Shown here: piece after piece, positions 1-8,759 of the stretch | Position numbering within the stretch: the first letter of the stretch is position 1 | Layout of the letters: every line of letters begins with the position of its first letter | Origin: Streptomyces sp. NBC_01268 | GTDB taxonomy: Bacteria; Actinomycetota; Actinomycetes; Streptomycetales; Streptomycetaceae | Assembly: GCF_036240795.1 (NCBI RefSeq) | Contig: NZ_CP108454.1 | Coordinates: forward strand, 6,446,001-6,510,000 | Length of the DNA stretch: 64,000 bases | Direction of reading: 5' to 3' | The notes under the pieces: generated by a model | Databases searched by the model: none | Told to the model about the DNA's origin: nothing | The model's input: the letters and a program-made list of their open reading frames with translations, nothing else | Translations under genes and position numbers: made by a program

Positions 1-283
1 CATGGGCGAGGCCGGCGCGGACGTCGTCGGTGTCGACTGGCGCGTCCCGCTCGACGAGGCCGCCCGCCGGGTCGGCCCCGGCAAGGCCCTGCAGGGCAAC
101 CTCGACCCGGCCGTCCTCTTCGCCTCGCGCGAGGTCGTCGAGGCCAAGACGGACGAGGTCCTGGCCGCCGCGAAGGACCTGGAGGGGCACGTCTTCAACC
201 TGGGCCACGGCGTCATGCCGGCCATGGACCCGGACGCGCTGACCCGCCTGGTCGACTACGTGCACACCCGCACCGCCGTCTGA
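1..283 (+). CDS. hemE: Uroporphyrinogen decarboxylase, C-terminal part (5' end outside window)
   Basis: This is the last 93 residues of HemE, which decarboxylates uroporphyrinogen III to coproporphyrinogen III in the cytoplasm. The segments GVDWRVPL, LQGNLDP and FNLGHGVMP are typical of the C-terminal half of the barrel, including the substrate-pocket region. The gene enters from the left edge in the frame whose first full codon is at base 2, so its real start is not visible. It ends in TGA just before a strong hairpin. hemY and hemQ follow on the same strand after two oppositely oriented genes, giving a haem cluster. The identification is secure; only completeness is lacking. Confidence 0.93.
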   Translation, partial: MGEAGADVVGVDWRVPLDEAARRVGPGKALQGNLDPAVLFASREVVEAKTDEVLAAAKDLEGHVFNLGHGVMPAMDPDALTRLVDYVHTRTAV

Positions 284-291
284 TCCGCCCC

Positions 292-320
292 GGCCGTCCC
301 CCGCACCGCGGGGGACGGCC
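292..320. terminator. Bidirectional hairpin terminator between hemE and the convergent oxidoreductase
   Basis: A perfect 12-bp inverted repeat (292-303 with 309-320) flanks a 5-base loop and sits between two convergent stop codons. There is no T-tract, which is common for Streptomyces terminators. Confidence 0.8.
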
Positions 321-327
321 CCGGGCG

Positions 328-1701
328 TCAGCCCGCCGCCCGCACCGCGGCCACCGCCTTGCGGGCCGCCACCAGGACCGGGTCCCACACCGGCGAGAAC
401 GGCGGCGCGTACCCCAGGTCCAGGGCCGTCATCGCCTCCACCGTCATCCCCGCGGTGAGCGCCACCGCCGCGATGTCCACGCGCTTCCCCGCACCCTCGC
501 GGCCCACGATCTGCACCCCGAGCAGCCGCCCGGTGCGCCGCTCCGCCAGCATCTTCACGGTCATCGGGGCCGCCCCCGGGTAGTAGCCCGCCCGGCTCGT
601 CGACTCGATCGTCACCGACACGTACTGCAGCCCCACCGCCCGGGCGTCCTTCTCCCGCAGCCCCGTCCTGGCGATCTCCAGGTCGCAGACCTTCGACACC
701 GCCGTGCCGACCACACCGGGGAAGGTCGCGTAGCCGCCGCCCACGTTCGAGCCGATCACCTGGCCGTGCTTGTTGGCGTGGGTGCCCAGCGGGACGTACC
801 GCTCCCGCCCCGACACCAGGTCGAGGACCTCCACGCAGTCACCGCCCGCCCAGATGTTCCCCTGCCCGCGCACCCGCATCGACAGATCCGTCAGCAGCCC
901 CTCGTGCGCGCCCAGCGGCAGCCCCGCCGACCGCGCCAGCGAGGTCTCCGGCACCACGCCCATGCCGAGGACCACCACGTCCGCCGGGTACTCGCCCGTC
1001 TCCGTCGCCACCGCCCGGACCCGGCCCCCCTCGCCGGTGAGGATCTTGGTCACCGGCGAGGAGCCCACCGTCGTGATGCCCAGGCCGTCCATCGCCGCGT
1101 GCACCAGACGCCCCATGTCCGGGTCGAGCGTCGCCATCGGCTGCTCGCCCCGGTTCAGGACCGTCACCTCGAAACCGCGGCCGAGCAGCGCCTCCGCCAT
1201 CTCCACCCCGATGTACCCGGCGCCCACGACCACCGCCCGGCGGCCCCGGGCCAGCCCCAGCGAGTCGAGCAGCGCCTGCCCGTCGCCCAGGGTCTGCACC
1301 CCGTGCACCCCCGGGGCGTCGATGCCCGGCAGTGGCGGGCGCAGCGGCCGGGCGCCGGTCGCGATCACCAGCTTGTCGAAGCCGGTCCACCCCTCCGCGC
1401 CCGACTCCAGGTCCCGGGTGCGCACGCGCTGCCCGTCCACGTCGAGCGCGGTCACCTCGGTGCGCATCCGCAGGTCGATCTCCCGGGCCCGGTGCTCCTC
1501 GGGGCTCCGGGCGATCAGCTCGTCCCGGTCGGCGACCTCGCCGCCGACCCAGTACGGGATGCCGCAGGCCGAGTAGGAGCTGAAGCGCCCCCGCTCGAAC
1601 GCGACGATCTCCAGCTCCCCGCGCCCCTTGAGCCTGCGTGCCTGGGAGGCGGCGGACATGCCCGTCGCGTCACCGCCGATGACCACCAGTCGTTCCGTCA
1701 T
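328..1701 (-). CDS. FAD-dependent pyridine nucleotide-disulfide oxidoreductase, CoA-disulfide reductase / NADH oxidase-like
   Basis: A 457-residue flavoprotein of the CoA-disulfide reductase/Nox family. The N-terminal FAD-binding motif VVIGGDATG is followed by the single redox cysteine C46 in SYSACGIPY, the position used by CoA-disulfide reductases and NADH oxidases. A second dinucleotide fold (VVVGAGYIGVE, about 158-168) binds NAD(P)H, and the C-terminal dimerisation domain ends with the family-typical YAPPFSPVWDPV. The likely reaction is NAD(P)H-dependent reduction of a low-molecular-weight disulfide or of oxygen; the substrate cannot be told from sequence. It converges on hemE. The ATG lacks a Shine-Dalgarno site but has TAGCGT six bases upstream, suggesting a leaderless mRNA. 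Confidence 0.88.
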   Translation of the reverse strand: MTERLVVIGGDATGMSAASQARRLKGRGELEIVAFERGRFSSYSACGIPYWVGGEVADRDELIARSPEEHRAREIDLRMRTEVTALDVDGQRVRTRDLESGAEGWTGFDKLVIATGARPLRPPLPGIDAPGVHGVQTLGDGQALLDSLGLARGRRAVVVGAGYIGVEMAEALLGRGFEVTVLNRGEQPMATLDPDMGRLVHAAMDGLGITTVGSSPVTKILTGEGGRVRAVATETGEYPADVVVLGMGVVPETSLARSAGLPLGAHEGLLTDLSMRVRGQGNIWAGGDCVEVLDLVSGRERYVPLGTHANKHGQVIGSNVGGGYATFPGVVGTAVSKVCDLEIARTGLREKDARAVGLQYVSVTIESTSRAGYYPGAAPMTVKMLAERRTGRLLGVQIVGREGAGKRVDIAAVALTAGMTVEAMTALDLGYAPPFSPVWDPVLVAARKAVAAVRAAG

Positions 1702-1707
1702 GCGACC

Positions 1708-1713
1708 ACGCTA
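1708..1713 (-). promoter_or_regulatory. Leaderless-type -10 element of the oxidoreductase gene
   Basis: On the minus strand TAGCGT is followed by exactly six bases and then the ATG at 1701. This would put the transcription start on the A of the start codon. Confidence 0.5.
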
Positions 1714-1727
1714 CGACGGGCGGTGGG

Positions 1728-2789
1728 TCAGGGGGTGTCCCCCTGCTCGCCGACGGCCTCGGGGGTCCTGTCCGCGTCGGCGACGGGCCGCCGCGGAGGG
1801 GCCGGCCAGGCCCCCGACGCCGGCCCGGGGACCGGCTCCGGCTTCGCCCGCCGGGGCAGCCGCGGCCGGAGCACCCACCGCCACACCGCGTACGCCAGCG
1901 CGAGCAGCGCCAGCCACGGCGCGATCGCCGCGAGCACCACCAGCGTCCAGGCGAGCGCCGCCACCAGCGCGTCCCAGCCGCCGCCCAGCGCGTCCAGGAA
2001 GCCGGGCCGGTCCTCGTCCCCGGCAGGGGCCCCGGACTCCGGCTCCGTCAGCTCCAGGGTGATCGTCGCCAGCGTCGTACGGTCCTTCAGCGCGGCCTGC
2101 TGGGCGAGCAGCGACTCCAGGTCCGCCTGGCGGCGGCTCAGCTCGCCCTCCAGCGTGACCACGTCGCCCAGCCGCGTGGCCTTGTCCATCAGGGCCCGCA
2201 CCCGCGCCACGCTCGCCCGCTGGGTGGCGATCCGGCTCTCCACGTCCACCACCTGGCCGGTGACGTCCTTCGCGTCCGCCCTGCGCGACAGCAGCCTGCC
2301 CGCGCCCGCCAGTTCGGCGAGGACGGAGTCGTACCGCTCCTGCGGGACGCGCAGCACGACCCGCGAGGTGACATGGGTGTCGTCGACGCGCTCGGTCGTC
2401 TCGTTCTCGACGTGGCCGCCCGCGCCCGCCGTCACCCGCCGGGCCGAGGCCAGCGCCTTCCCGGCGTCCTTCACCTCGACGGACAGCTCGGCGGTCCGGA
2501 TCACGTGCTGCGGCTCCTGGACCGGCGCCCGGGTCCCCTCCCTGCCGTCGGCCGCCTTGTCGGCCCCGGCGGCGCCCGCCGCCCCGGAGGCGTCGTAGGC
2601 GGGCTTCTCCTGGCTCGGGTCCTTGGCGTCGGCCGACGCGGTGTCGGCGCCGCCGCTCCCGGCGCAGCCGGTCAGGAAGAGGGTTCCCGCCAGCAGCGCC
2701 CCGGCGGCGGCCCTCGCCGTGCCCCGGCGCGTACCCCGTCTCCTACCCGGGTCCGAACCCCGTCTCGTACCGCGTGCCGTCTCCCGCAT
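1728..2789 (-). CDS. DUF4349 domain lipoprotein with C-terminal membrane segment
   Basis: A 353-residue exported protein. An arginine-rich N-terminus leads into a hydrophobic stretch and the lipobox LTGC (Cys42), so it is probably a membrane-anchored lipoprotein. The central part (about 100-260) matches the DUF4349 pattern: a beta-rich start (HVIRTAELSVEV), then a predicted coiled coil around VARVRALMDKATRLGDVVTLEGE in two segments, then a second beta portion. A strong membrane helix (LVVLAAIAPWLALLALAYAV) and a short basic proline-rich tail end the protein. The function is unknown for the family. The start at 2789 is chosen because a G-rich ribosome site lies just upstream; a much longer open frame extends upstream but overlaps hemY and is not credible. 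Confidence 0.85.
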   Translation of the reverse strand: MRETARGTRRGSDPGRRRGTRRGTARAAAGALLAGTLFLTGCAGSGGADTASADAKDPSQEKPAYDASGAAGAAGADKAADGREGTRAPVQEPQHVIRTAELSVEVKDAGKALASARRVTAGAGGHVENETTERVDDTHVTSRVVLRVPQERYDSVLAELAGAGRLLSRRADAKDVTGQVVDVESRIATQRASVARVRALMDKATRLGDVVTLEGELSRRQADLESLLAQQAALKDRTTLATITLELTEPESGAPAGDEDRPGFLDALGGGWDALVAALAWTLVVLAAIAPWLALLALAYAVWRWVLRPRLPRRAKPEPVPGPASGAWPAPPRRPVADADRTPEAVGEQGDTP

Positions 2790-2915
2790 GGACAACCCCC
2801 CAAGGTCGTGGTGTGCGCTGCTCGTTGGACGTGCCGGCCCGGCGGCGGGTTGCCGTCCGACGGTCGCGAAGGGGTCACGGTCCGGCCTCGGAACGGAAGC
2901 GCGTGGGCGATTTGA

Positions 2916-2921
2916 GAGAGT
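2916..2921 (+). promoter_or_regulatory. Possible leaderless -10 element of hemY
   Basis: GAGAGT is followed by six bases and then the ATG at 2928. The purine run at 2914-2920 could instead act as a ribosome binding site, so the two readings compete. Confidence 0.3.
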
Positions 2922-2927
2922 GGTCCC

Positions 2928-4388
2928 ATGAACGCGAACGCGCAGACCACGGGCGGACCGGACGTCGTCGTCGTCGGAGGCGGCATCGCCGGCCTGGCCG
3001 CAGCCCACCGCCTCGTCACGTCCGGCGCGCGGGTCACCCTCCTGGAAGCCGGCGACCGGCTGGGCGGCAAGCTCCTCGCCGGGGAGATCGCGGGCGCCCC
3101 CGTCGACCTCGGCGCCGAGTCCCTGCTCGCCCGCCGCCCCGAGGCCCTCGCGCTCGCGGAGCGGGTCGGCCTCGCCGACCGGTTCCAGGCCCCCGCCACC
3201 ACCACCGCCTCCGTCTGGTCCCGCGGCGAACTGACCCCCATGCCCAAGGGGCACGTCATGGGCGTCCCCGCGGACGGCCGCGCCGTCGAGGGACTCCTCT
3301 CCGAGGAGGCCGTCCGCCGCGTCGCCCGTGACGCGGAACTCCCGCCGACCGAGATCGGCGAGGACATCGCCATCGGCGCGTACGTCGCCGAGCGCATGGG
3401 CCACGAGGTCGTCGACCGCCTCGTCGAACCCCTCCTCGGCGGGGTCTACGCGGGCGACGCCTACCGCATCTCCATGAAGGCCGCCGTCCCCGCCCTCTTC
3501 GAGGCCGCCCGCAGCCGGCCCACCCTCGCCGAGGCCGTCCGCGCCGTCCAGCGCGCCGGTGCCGCCACCCCGAGCGACGCGGCCGGCGCCGGCACCGGAC
3601 TCGGCGGCGCGGCCTTCGCCGGCATCCGCGGCGGCGTCGGCACCCTGCCCGGGGCCGTCGCCGACGCGATCCGCGCCGCCGGCGGCGACATCCGCACCGG
3701 CACCCCGGTCACCGCGCTGCGCCGCACCGGCCCGCACGGCTGGCAGGTCGTCACCCCCGAGATGGTCCTCACCGCCGACGCCGTCGTCCTCGCCACCCCC
3801 GCCGGACCCGCCGCCGCGCTGCTCGCCTCCGCCGCGCCCGCCGCCTCCGCCGAGCTCGCCGCCGTCGAGTACGCCTCGATGGCCCTGGTCACCCTCGCCT
3901 TCCGCCGCACGGACGTGACCGGCCTGCCCGGATCCGGGTTCCTCGTGCCCCCCGTCGACGGGCACACCATCAAGGCGTCCACCTTCTCCAGCCAGAAGTG
4001 GGCCTGGGTCGCCGAATCCGCCCCGGACCTCTTCGTGCTGCGCACCTCCGTCGGCCGGCACGGCGAGGAGGAGCAGGTGCACCGCGAGGACGCCGACCTC
4101 GTCGACGTCTCCCTCAAGGACCTCGCCGCCGCCACCGGCCTCGCCGCCCGCCCGGTCGCCTCCACCGTGACCCGCTGGATCGGCGGCCTGCCGCAGTACC
4201 CGGTCGGCCACCTCGCCCGGGTCGCCCGGGTCCGCACGGCCGTCGCGGCGCTGCCCGGACTGCGCCTCGCGGGCGCCGCGTACGAGGGCGTCGGCATCCC
4301 CGCGTGCATCGCCTCGGGCCACCGCGCCGCCGACGAGATCATCGCCACGTCGCAAACCACCGACCCTGGTGCAGGGCACTCTTCGTGA
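2928..4388 (+). CDS. hemY: Protoporphyrinogen/coproporphyrinogen III oxidase (HemY/CgoX type)
   Basis: A 486-residue FAD enzyme that oxidises coproporphyrinogen III to coproporphyrin III in the actinobacterial haem pathway; older naming calls it protoporphyrinogen oxidase. The N-terminal FAD motif is [16 protein letters not shown] (about 12-27), followed by [10 protein letters not shown]. The segment [27 protein letters not shown] is split across the substrate domain and is typical of HemY. The C-terminal [18 protein letters not shown] completes the FAD site. hemQ begins 17 bases after its stop on the same strand, consistent with a hemY-hemQ unit. The full length and motifs make the call secure. 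Confidence 0.93.
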   Translation: MNANAQTTGGPDVVVVGGGIAGLAAAHRLVTSGARVTLLEAGDRLGGKLLAGEIAGAPVDLGAESLLARRPEALALAERVGLADRFQAPATTTASVWSRGELTPMPKGHVMGVPADGRAVEGLLSEEAVRRVARDAELPPTEIGEDIAIGAYVAERMGHEVVDRLVEPLLGGVYAGDAYRISMKAAVPALFEAARSRPTLAEAVRAVQRAGAATPSDAAGAGTGLGGAAFAGIRGGVGTLPGAVADAIRAAGGDIRTGTPVTALRRTGPHGWQVVTPEMVLTADAVVLATPAGPAAALLASAAPAASAELAAVEYASMALVTLAFRRTDVTGLPGSGFLVPPVDGHTIKASTFSSQKWAWVAESAPDLFVLRTSVGRHGEEEQVHREDADLVDVSLKDLAAATGLAARPVASTVTRWIGGLPQYPVGHLARVARVRTAVAALPGLRLAGAAYEGVGIPACIASGHRAADEIIATSQTTDPGAGHSS

Positions 4389-4393
4389 CGGGC

Positions 4394-4399
4394 GAGAAT
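4394..4399 (+). promoter_or_regulatory. Possible leaderless -10 element of hemQ
   Basis: GAGAAT sits six bases before the hemQ ATG, and no Shine-Dalgarno site is visible there. Read-through from hemY is equally possible. Confidence 0.3.
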
Positions 4400-4405
4400 A
4401 GGCGT

Positions 4406-5119
4406 ATGAGTGCGCCCGAAAAGATCCCGAACGCCGGTAAGAAGGCGAAGGACCTCAACGAGGTCATCCGCTACACCCTGTGGTCCGTCTTCAAGCTGCG
4501 CGACAACCTTCCCGAGGACCGCGCCGGCTACGCCGACGAGGTCCAGGAGCTGTTCGACCAGCTCGCGGCCAAGGACATCACGATCCGCGGCACGTACGAC
4601 CTCTCCGGTCTGCGCGCCGACGCCGACGTGATGATCTGGTGGCACGCCGAGACGAGCGACGAGCTCCAGGAGGCGTACAACCTCTTCCGCCGTACCCGTC
4701 TGGGCCGCGCCCTGGAGCCGGTCTGGTCGAACATGGCGCTGCACCGCCCGGCCGAGTTCAACAAGTCGCACATCCCGGCCTTCCTGGCCGACGAGACCCC
4801 CCGCGACTACGTCTCGGTCTACCCCTTCGTGCGCTCCTACGACTGGTACCTGCTGCCGGACGAGGACCGCCGCCGGATGCTCGCCGACCACGGCAAGATG
4901 GCCCGCGGCTTCCCGGACGTGCGCGCCAACACGGTCGCCTCGTTCTCGCTCGGCGACTACGAGTGGATCCTGGCCTTCGAGGCCGACGAGCTGCACCGCA
5001 TCGTCGACCTGATGCGCCACCTGCGGGCCTCCGAGGCGCGGATGCACGTCCGCGAGGAGATCCCGTTCTACACCGGCCGCCGCAGGAGCGTGGCGGACCT
5101 GGTGGCCGGCCTGGCCTGA
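4406..5119 (+). CDS. hemQ: Coproheme decarboxylase HemQ (ChdC), chlorite-dismutase fold
   Basis: A 237-residue protein that converts coproheme III to haem b with peroxide, the last step of the coproporphyrin-dependent pathway. The catalytic tyrosine is Y139 in [13 protein letters not shown] and the proximal haem histidine is H162 in [12 protein letters not shown]. Their spacing of 23 residues is that expected of actinobacterial ChdC. The C-terminal [11 protein letters not shown] is also characteristic. The start [11 protein letters not shown] is chosen because the frame upstream lies inside hemY. With hemE and hemY on the same strand this completes a haem gene group. Confidence 0.93.
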   Translation: MSAPEKIPNAGKKAKDLNEVIRYTLWSVFKLRDNLPEDRAGYADEVQELFDQLAAKDITIRGTYDLSGLRADADVMIWWHAETSDELQEAYNLFRRTRLGRALEPVWSNMALHRPAEFNKSHIPAFLADETPRDYVSVYPFVRSYDWYLLPDEDRRRMLADHGKMARGFPDVRANTVASFSLGDYEWILAFEADELHRIVDLMRHLRASEARMHVREEIPFYTGRRRSVADLVAGLA

Positions 5120-5141
5120 CGGCCCGGCCCACCGAACTCGG

Positions 5142-6845
5142 TCACCGCCCCGCGTCCAGCCGGGCGGCGACCCCTCGACCCGGAAGATCAGACGGCCTGC
5201 GGAACTCCGCCTGCCGCTCCAGCGACACCGGGTCCGGCTCCGGGTGCGGCGCGCATGACGCGCGCCGCACCGGCGTCCCTCCCCGCGGCTCCGCCGTCCC
5301 GCCGGGCACGGCCCCCGTGAGCAGATAGCGCTCCAGGTAGCCGTTCACACACGCGTTGCTCCCGCCGCCGATGCCGTGGGTCCCCGCGTCCCGCTCGGTC
5401 ACCAGCGCCGCCCCCCACAGCCTGCGCTCCAGCTCCCGCGCCCCTTCGTACGGCGCCGCCGCGTCCCGCTCGGCCGCCAGGATCAGCACCGGCGGCAGCA
5501 CCCCGGGACCCGTCCGCACGTCCAGCGGCCGCTGCCGCGGCGCCTTCCAGTACGCGCAGGGCAGATTGGCCCACACGTTGTCCCAGGTCTCGAACGGGGC
5601 CAGCTGCGCGAGCCGGGTGTTGTCCCGGTCCCACCGCGCGAAGTCCTCCGGCCACGGGGCGTCGTTGCACTCCACCGCCGTGTACACGGCGGCCGCGTTC
5701 CCCGGATCGCCGGCCTCCGCCTCCCCGCTGTGGGGCGACTCGGCGGGCCCGGCCTGGGCGACCAGCGGTTTCGCGTCGCCCTTCAGGTACGCCCCGAGGG
5801 CGCCCGCCCGGGCCGGCCAGAAGCGGTCGTCGTACAGCGCCTGGAGCATCGCCCCGTGCAGCTGCCCGGGGCCGACCTTCCCGCCCGCCGGGGCCGCCGC
5901 CAGCTCGGCCCGGACCTTCTCGTAGTTCTCGCCGACCTCGCCCGCCGTCGCGCCCAGGCCGTACACGGTGTCGTGCTTCGCCGCCCAGGTGCGGAAGTCG
6001 GCCCAGCGGCGCTCGAAGGCGAGGGACTGGTCGAGGTTGTTGGCGTACCAGATCTGCCGCGGCGCCGGGTTCACCGGCGCGTCGAAGACCATCCGGCGCA
6101 CCCGGTGCGGGAAGAGCGTCGCGTACAGGGCGCCGAAGTACGTGCCGTAGGAGGCGCCCATGTACGTGAGCCGGGGCTCGCCGAGCGCGGCCCGCAGGAC
6201 CTCCAGGTCGCGGGCGTTGTTGAGCGAGTGGTAGTGCCGCAGGGCCGCGCCCGTGCGGCGGGCGCAGCCCTGGGCGTAGGTCGTGGCACGGGCGGTGCGC
6301 TCCTTCTTGAAGACCTCCGAGGGCAGCGTCGGCGCGAGCGTCGGCCCCTTCGCCCGGTCGGCCGGGTCCTGGCAGGAGACCGGCGCCGAGCGGCCCACCC
6401 CGCGCGGGGCGTAGCCGACCAGGTCGTAGGCCCCGGCGATCCGCTGCCACGCGGGGAGCCCGGCGGCGAGCGGGAAGTACAGGGAGGAGGCGCCCGGCCC
6501 GCCCGGGTTGTAGACCAGCGCGCCCTGCCGCCCGTCGGCCGGGCCGGTGGCCCGGGTGCGGCTGACGGTGAGCGGGATGCGGGTGCCGTTCGGGTCCGCG
6601 TAGTCGAGGGGCACCCGCACGGTGCCGCACTCGACGGGGGCCGGCAGGTGCTCGGCCGCCGGGCACGCCCCGAAGCGGATGCCCTCGGCGGCGGCGGCCC
6701 GCACGGCGACCTGGGTGCCCCGGGCCTCTGCGGGCGGTGCGTCGAGCCCCGGCGCGGCGACGGCGGGGGCCACGGCGCCCGGCGCGACCAGGGCGGGGGC
6801 GACGAGGGCGGACAGCAGGAGCGTGTGCAGCGCGACGGACCTCAT
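5142..6845 (-). CDS. Secreted alpha/beta hydrolase, tripeptidyl aminopeptidase (Tap/Slp) family
   Basis: A 567-residue exported serine hydrolase. A signal peptide (hydrophobic run after MRSVALHTLLLSALVAPAL) is followed by a Tap-like domain with PGGPGASS (oxyanion region), the nucleophile in GASYGTYFG, an acid in AERDAAAPYEGA and the histidine in DAGTHGIGGG. The C-terminal Cys-bearing cap matches the TAP-like domain. Such enzymes remove tripeptides from exported proteins or peptides. The start at 6845 is preferred over a GTG 21 bases upstream because AGAAGGG lies at the right distance. The exact specificity is not determinable. Confidence 0.87.
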   Translation of the reverse strand: MRSVALHTLLLSALVAPALVAPGAVAPAVAAPGLDAPPAEARGTQVAVRAAAAEGIRFGACPAAEHLPAPVECGTVRVPLDYADPNGTRIPLTVSRTRATGPADGRQGALVYNPGGPGASSLYFPLAAGLPAWQRIAGAYDLVGYAPRGVGRSAPVSCQDPADRAKGPTLAPTLPSEVFKKERTARATTYAQGCARRTGAALRHYHSLNNARDLEVLRAALGEPRLTYMGASYGTYFGALYATLFPHRVRRMVFDAPVNPAPRQIWYANNLDQSLAFERRWADFRTWAAKHDTVYGLGATAGEVGENYEKVRAELAAAPAGGKVGPGQLHGAMLQALYDDRFWPARAGALGAYLKGDAKPLVAQAGPAESPHSGEAEAGDPGNAAAVYTAVECNDAPWPEDFARWDRDNTRLAQLAPFETWDNVWANLPCAYWKAPRQRPLDVRTGPGVLPPVLILAAERDAAAPYEGARELERRLWGAALVTERDAGTHGIGGGSNACVNGYLERYLLTGAVPGGTAEPRGGTPVRRASCAPHPEPDPVSLERQAEFRRPSDLPGRGVAARLDAGR

Positions 6846-6914
6846 CGGCGCTTCCCTTCTAGCCACGGCAGCGTGACGACCAAGGGACCTCGGCGCGCGG
6901 GCGAAGTAAAGGAC

Positions 6915-7655
6915 CTACACCGGGTGTTGCCTGTCATGTACCCGAAAGGCGGCACGCAGCTCGGGCTCCAGGACCCCGGTGCCCCGCTTCGCGAGCGCCG
7001 TCAGCGGGTCGGCCAGGGACAGCCCGGCGAGCAGCCGCCTGCCCGCCGGCGAGGCCCAGCACGCGTAGCCGGGCGCGTCGGCGCGGGCGATCAGCAGACA
7101 GAGCCCCGCCGCCACCAGCGGCAGCGAGAACCCGGCGACCACCGGCCCCCGCTCGCCCGCCGGGACGAGCAGCCCGGCACCCGCCCCGAGCACCGCGGTC
7201 AGCAGGAACGCCGCCCGCACCGCCCGCGCACCCGATGCCACCGAGCGGCGCGCGTCCTCCGGCAGCGCGAGTCCGCGCGCGACCAGGCCGGCCGCCAGCG
7301 CCCGTACGCTCGCGTCGTCGGCGACCAGCGGCCGGACCGCCGGGATCCGCGACTGCCCGTCCGGGCCGATCGCGCCGAGCACCGCGCGCTCCAGCTCGTC
7401 CCGGCCGCCCGTGTCGGCCACCACGGTCGCCCAGCCGGTGTGCGCGAGCAGCAGCAGCCGGGCCCGGTGCATGGAGACCAGGGTGAGATCGGTGACCCGC
7501 AGCGGACCGCCCGCGAGATACGCCGCCTCGCAGACGCTGAGCCCGCCGCCGTCCCCGGCCGCCCGCGCGTCGCCCGCGACGGCGGCCCGGCACACCCGGG
7601 CGCAGCTGACGCCGGTGACGACGAAGGCGACGAGGAGCAGCGGGACCCAGACCAT
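6915..7655 (-). CDS. TIGR04222-type membrane protein without Cys-rich tail
   Basis: A 246-residue membrane protein that is a paralogue of the gene upstream. Both share an N-terminal membrane segment, then a cytoplasmic motif (AAYLAGGPLRVTDLTLVSMH here, VAFLNGGPARAVDSALASLH there), then paired hydrophobic helices near the middle. Unlike its partner it stops soon after the last domain (ending VHDRQHPV) and has no Gly/Ser/Cys tail. It carries three cysteines near the N-terminus (C18, C22, C42). It is the third gene of the minus-strand operon with the DUF692 enzyme. The chosen ATG has a poor ribosome site, so the start is uncertain. Function unknown. Confidence 0.7.
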   Translation of the reverse strand: MVWVPLLLVAFVVTGVSCARVCRAAVAGDARAAGDGGGLSVCEAAYLAGGPLRVTDLTLVSMHRARLLLLAHTGWATVVADTGGRDELERAVLGAIGPDGQSRIPAVRPLVADDASVRALAAGLVARGLALPEDARRSVASGARAVRAAFLLTAVLGAGAGLLVPAGERGPVVAGFSLPLVAAGLCLLIARADAPGYACWASPAGRRLLAGLSLADPLTALAKRGTGVLEPELRAAFRVHDRQHPV

Positions 7656-7711
7656 GACCCGGTTGTACGGGAGGAGCGGGCACCCCGCCACCGGAACGGC
7701 CGAGCGGGCGC

Positions 7712-8752
7712 TCAGGAACTGCTGCCGCAGGAGCTGCTGCTCGACGAGCAGGAGCTGGAGCCGGAGGAGCACGAGCTGGACGACGAGGAGGAACAGGAGC
7801 TGCCGCCTCCGGAGGAGCACGAACCTCCCCCGCCCGAGCAGGACGAGCCGCCCGAGTCGCCGGAGCCGCCCGAACAGGAGCCACCGCTGCCGCAGCCGCC
7901 CCCTCCGCCGCTGTCGCCGCCGGCCGCCGCCGCGCACCACATGACCGGCAGGAAGGCGGAGTCGTCCGACGAGGAGGACGAGCCGGCACGCCGGTGACCG
8001 CGGGGGAACGGCGGCGCGGCGCGGAACCGGGCCGCCGTCGCCAGCTGCTCCCGCAGCACCGGGTCGGGCAGCGCCCGCAGCCCGTGCAGGGCGACGAGCG
8101 TGCCCGGGTCGGCGAGGTGCGCGTGCCGACGCCGGTACGCGGAGACGGCGGCGTGCCCCGCGGACGACACGCGGCCCGACGCCGACGCCCCGCACACCAC
8201 GGCGGTGATCAGCACCCCGGCGATCACCGGCAGCACCTTCAGGATGAACGGCACCGGCGTGTCCCCCGCCGCGAACTGCCCGATGGTGACGACCAGGGCG
8301 ACCGGCACCATGGCCACGGCCGCGATGCCCAGACCGACGCACCAGCGGACCACCCGCCGCCGCGCGGCGGGCACCGCGATCAGACCGCGCGCCGCGAGCG
8401 CGTCGCCGGTCTCCTGGACCGCAGGGTGCCGCATGACGGCGAACCGCAGCGTGGCCAGGGCGCCGTGCGGGGCGGCCGCGAGCTCCTGGAGCACCGCCCG
8501 CTCGACGGGGTCGTGCGCGGTGGGCCGCAGGACCTGGACGATGCCGGGGCCGCCGACCGCGATCCGGCCGTCGCCGTGCAGGGAGGCGAGGGCGCTGTCG
8601 ACGGCCCTGGCCGGGCCGCCGTTCAGGAACGCGACCTCGTAGCGGTCGTGGACGGCGCCGCCCGGGCCGCGCCGGCCGCGCCGCGACAGGACGATGAGCC
8701 AGGCGACGGCGGCGAGGCCGACGCCGTAGAAGATGACGACGGACGTGCTCAC
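7712..8752 (-). CDS. TIGR04222-type membrane protein with Gly/Ser/Cys-rich C-terminal tail
   Basis: A 346-residue protein. Membrane helices are predicted at about 4-22, 137-158 and 168-188, with a soluble conserved region at 34-130. From about residue 255 the sequence becomes low-complexity: Gly and Ser runs punctuated by cysteines at about 273, 287, 293, 305, 312, 320, 328, 335 and 342, mostly 6-8 residues apart. The GTG start lies 7 bp after the stop of the DUF692 enzyme gene, with AAAGGGG overlapping that stop, so the two are probably translationally coupled. From memory, the TIGR04222 family is defined by such a domain preceding low-complexity sequence. I infer that the tail is the substrate of the neighbouring enzyme. 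Confidence 0.8.
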   Translation of the reverse strand: MSTSVVIFYGVGLAAVAWLIVLSRRGRRGPGGAVHDRYEVAFLNGGPARAVDSALASLHGDGRIAVGGPGIVQVLRPTAHDPVERAVLQELAAAPHGALATLRFAVMRHPAVQETGDALAARGLIAVPAARRRVVRWCVGLGIAAVAMVPVALVVTIGQFAAGDTPVPFILKVLPVIAGVLITAVVCGASASGRVSSAGHAAVSAYRRRHAHLADPGTLVALHGLRALPDPVLREQLATAARFRAAPPFPRGHRRAGSSSSSDDSAFLPVMWCAAAAGGDSGGGGGCGSGGSCSGGSGDSGGSSCSGGGGSCSSGGGSSCSSSSSSSCSSGSSSCSSSSSSCGSSS

Positions 8753-8759
8753 GGCCGCT

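Noticed and set aside
1728..4379. An 883-codon minus-strand frame covering the DUF4349 gene and hemY
   Set aside because: Only the part to 2789 is protein-like; the rest is low-complexity antisense of hemY, a product of high GC.
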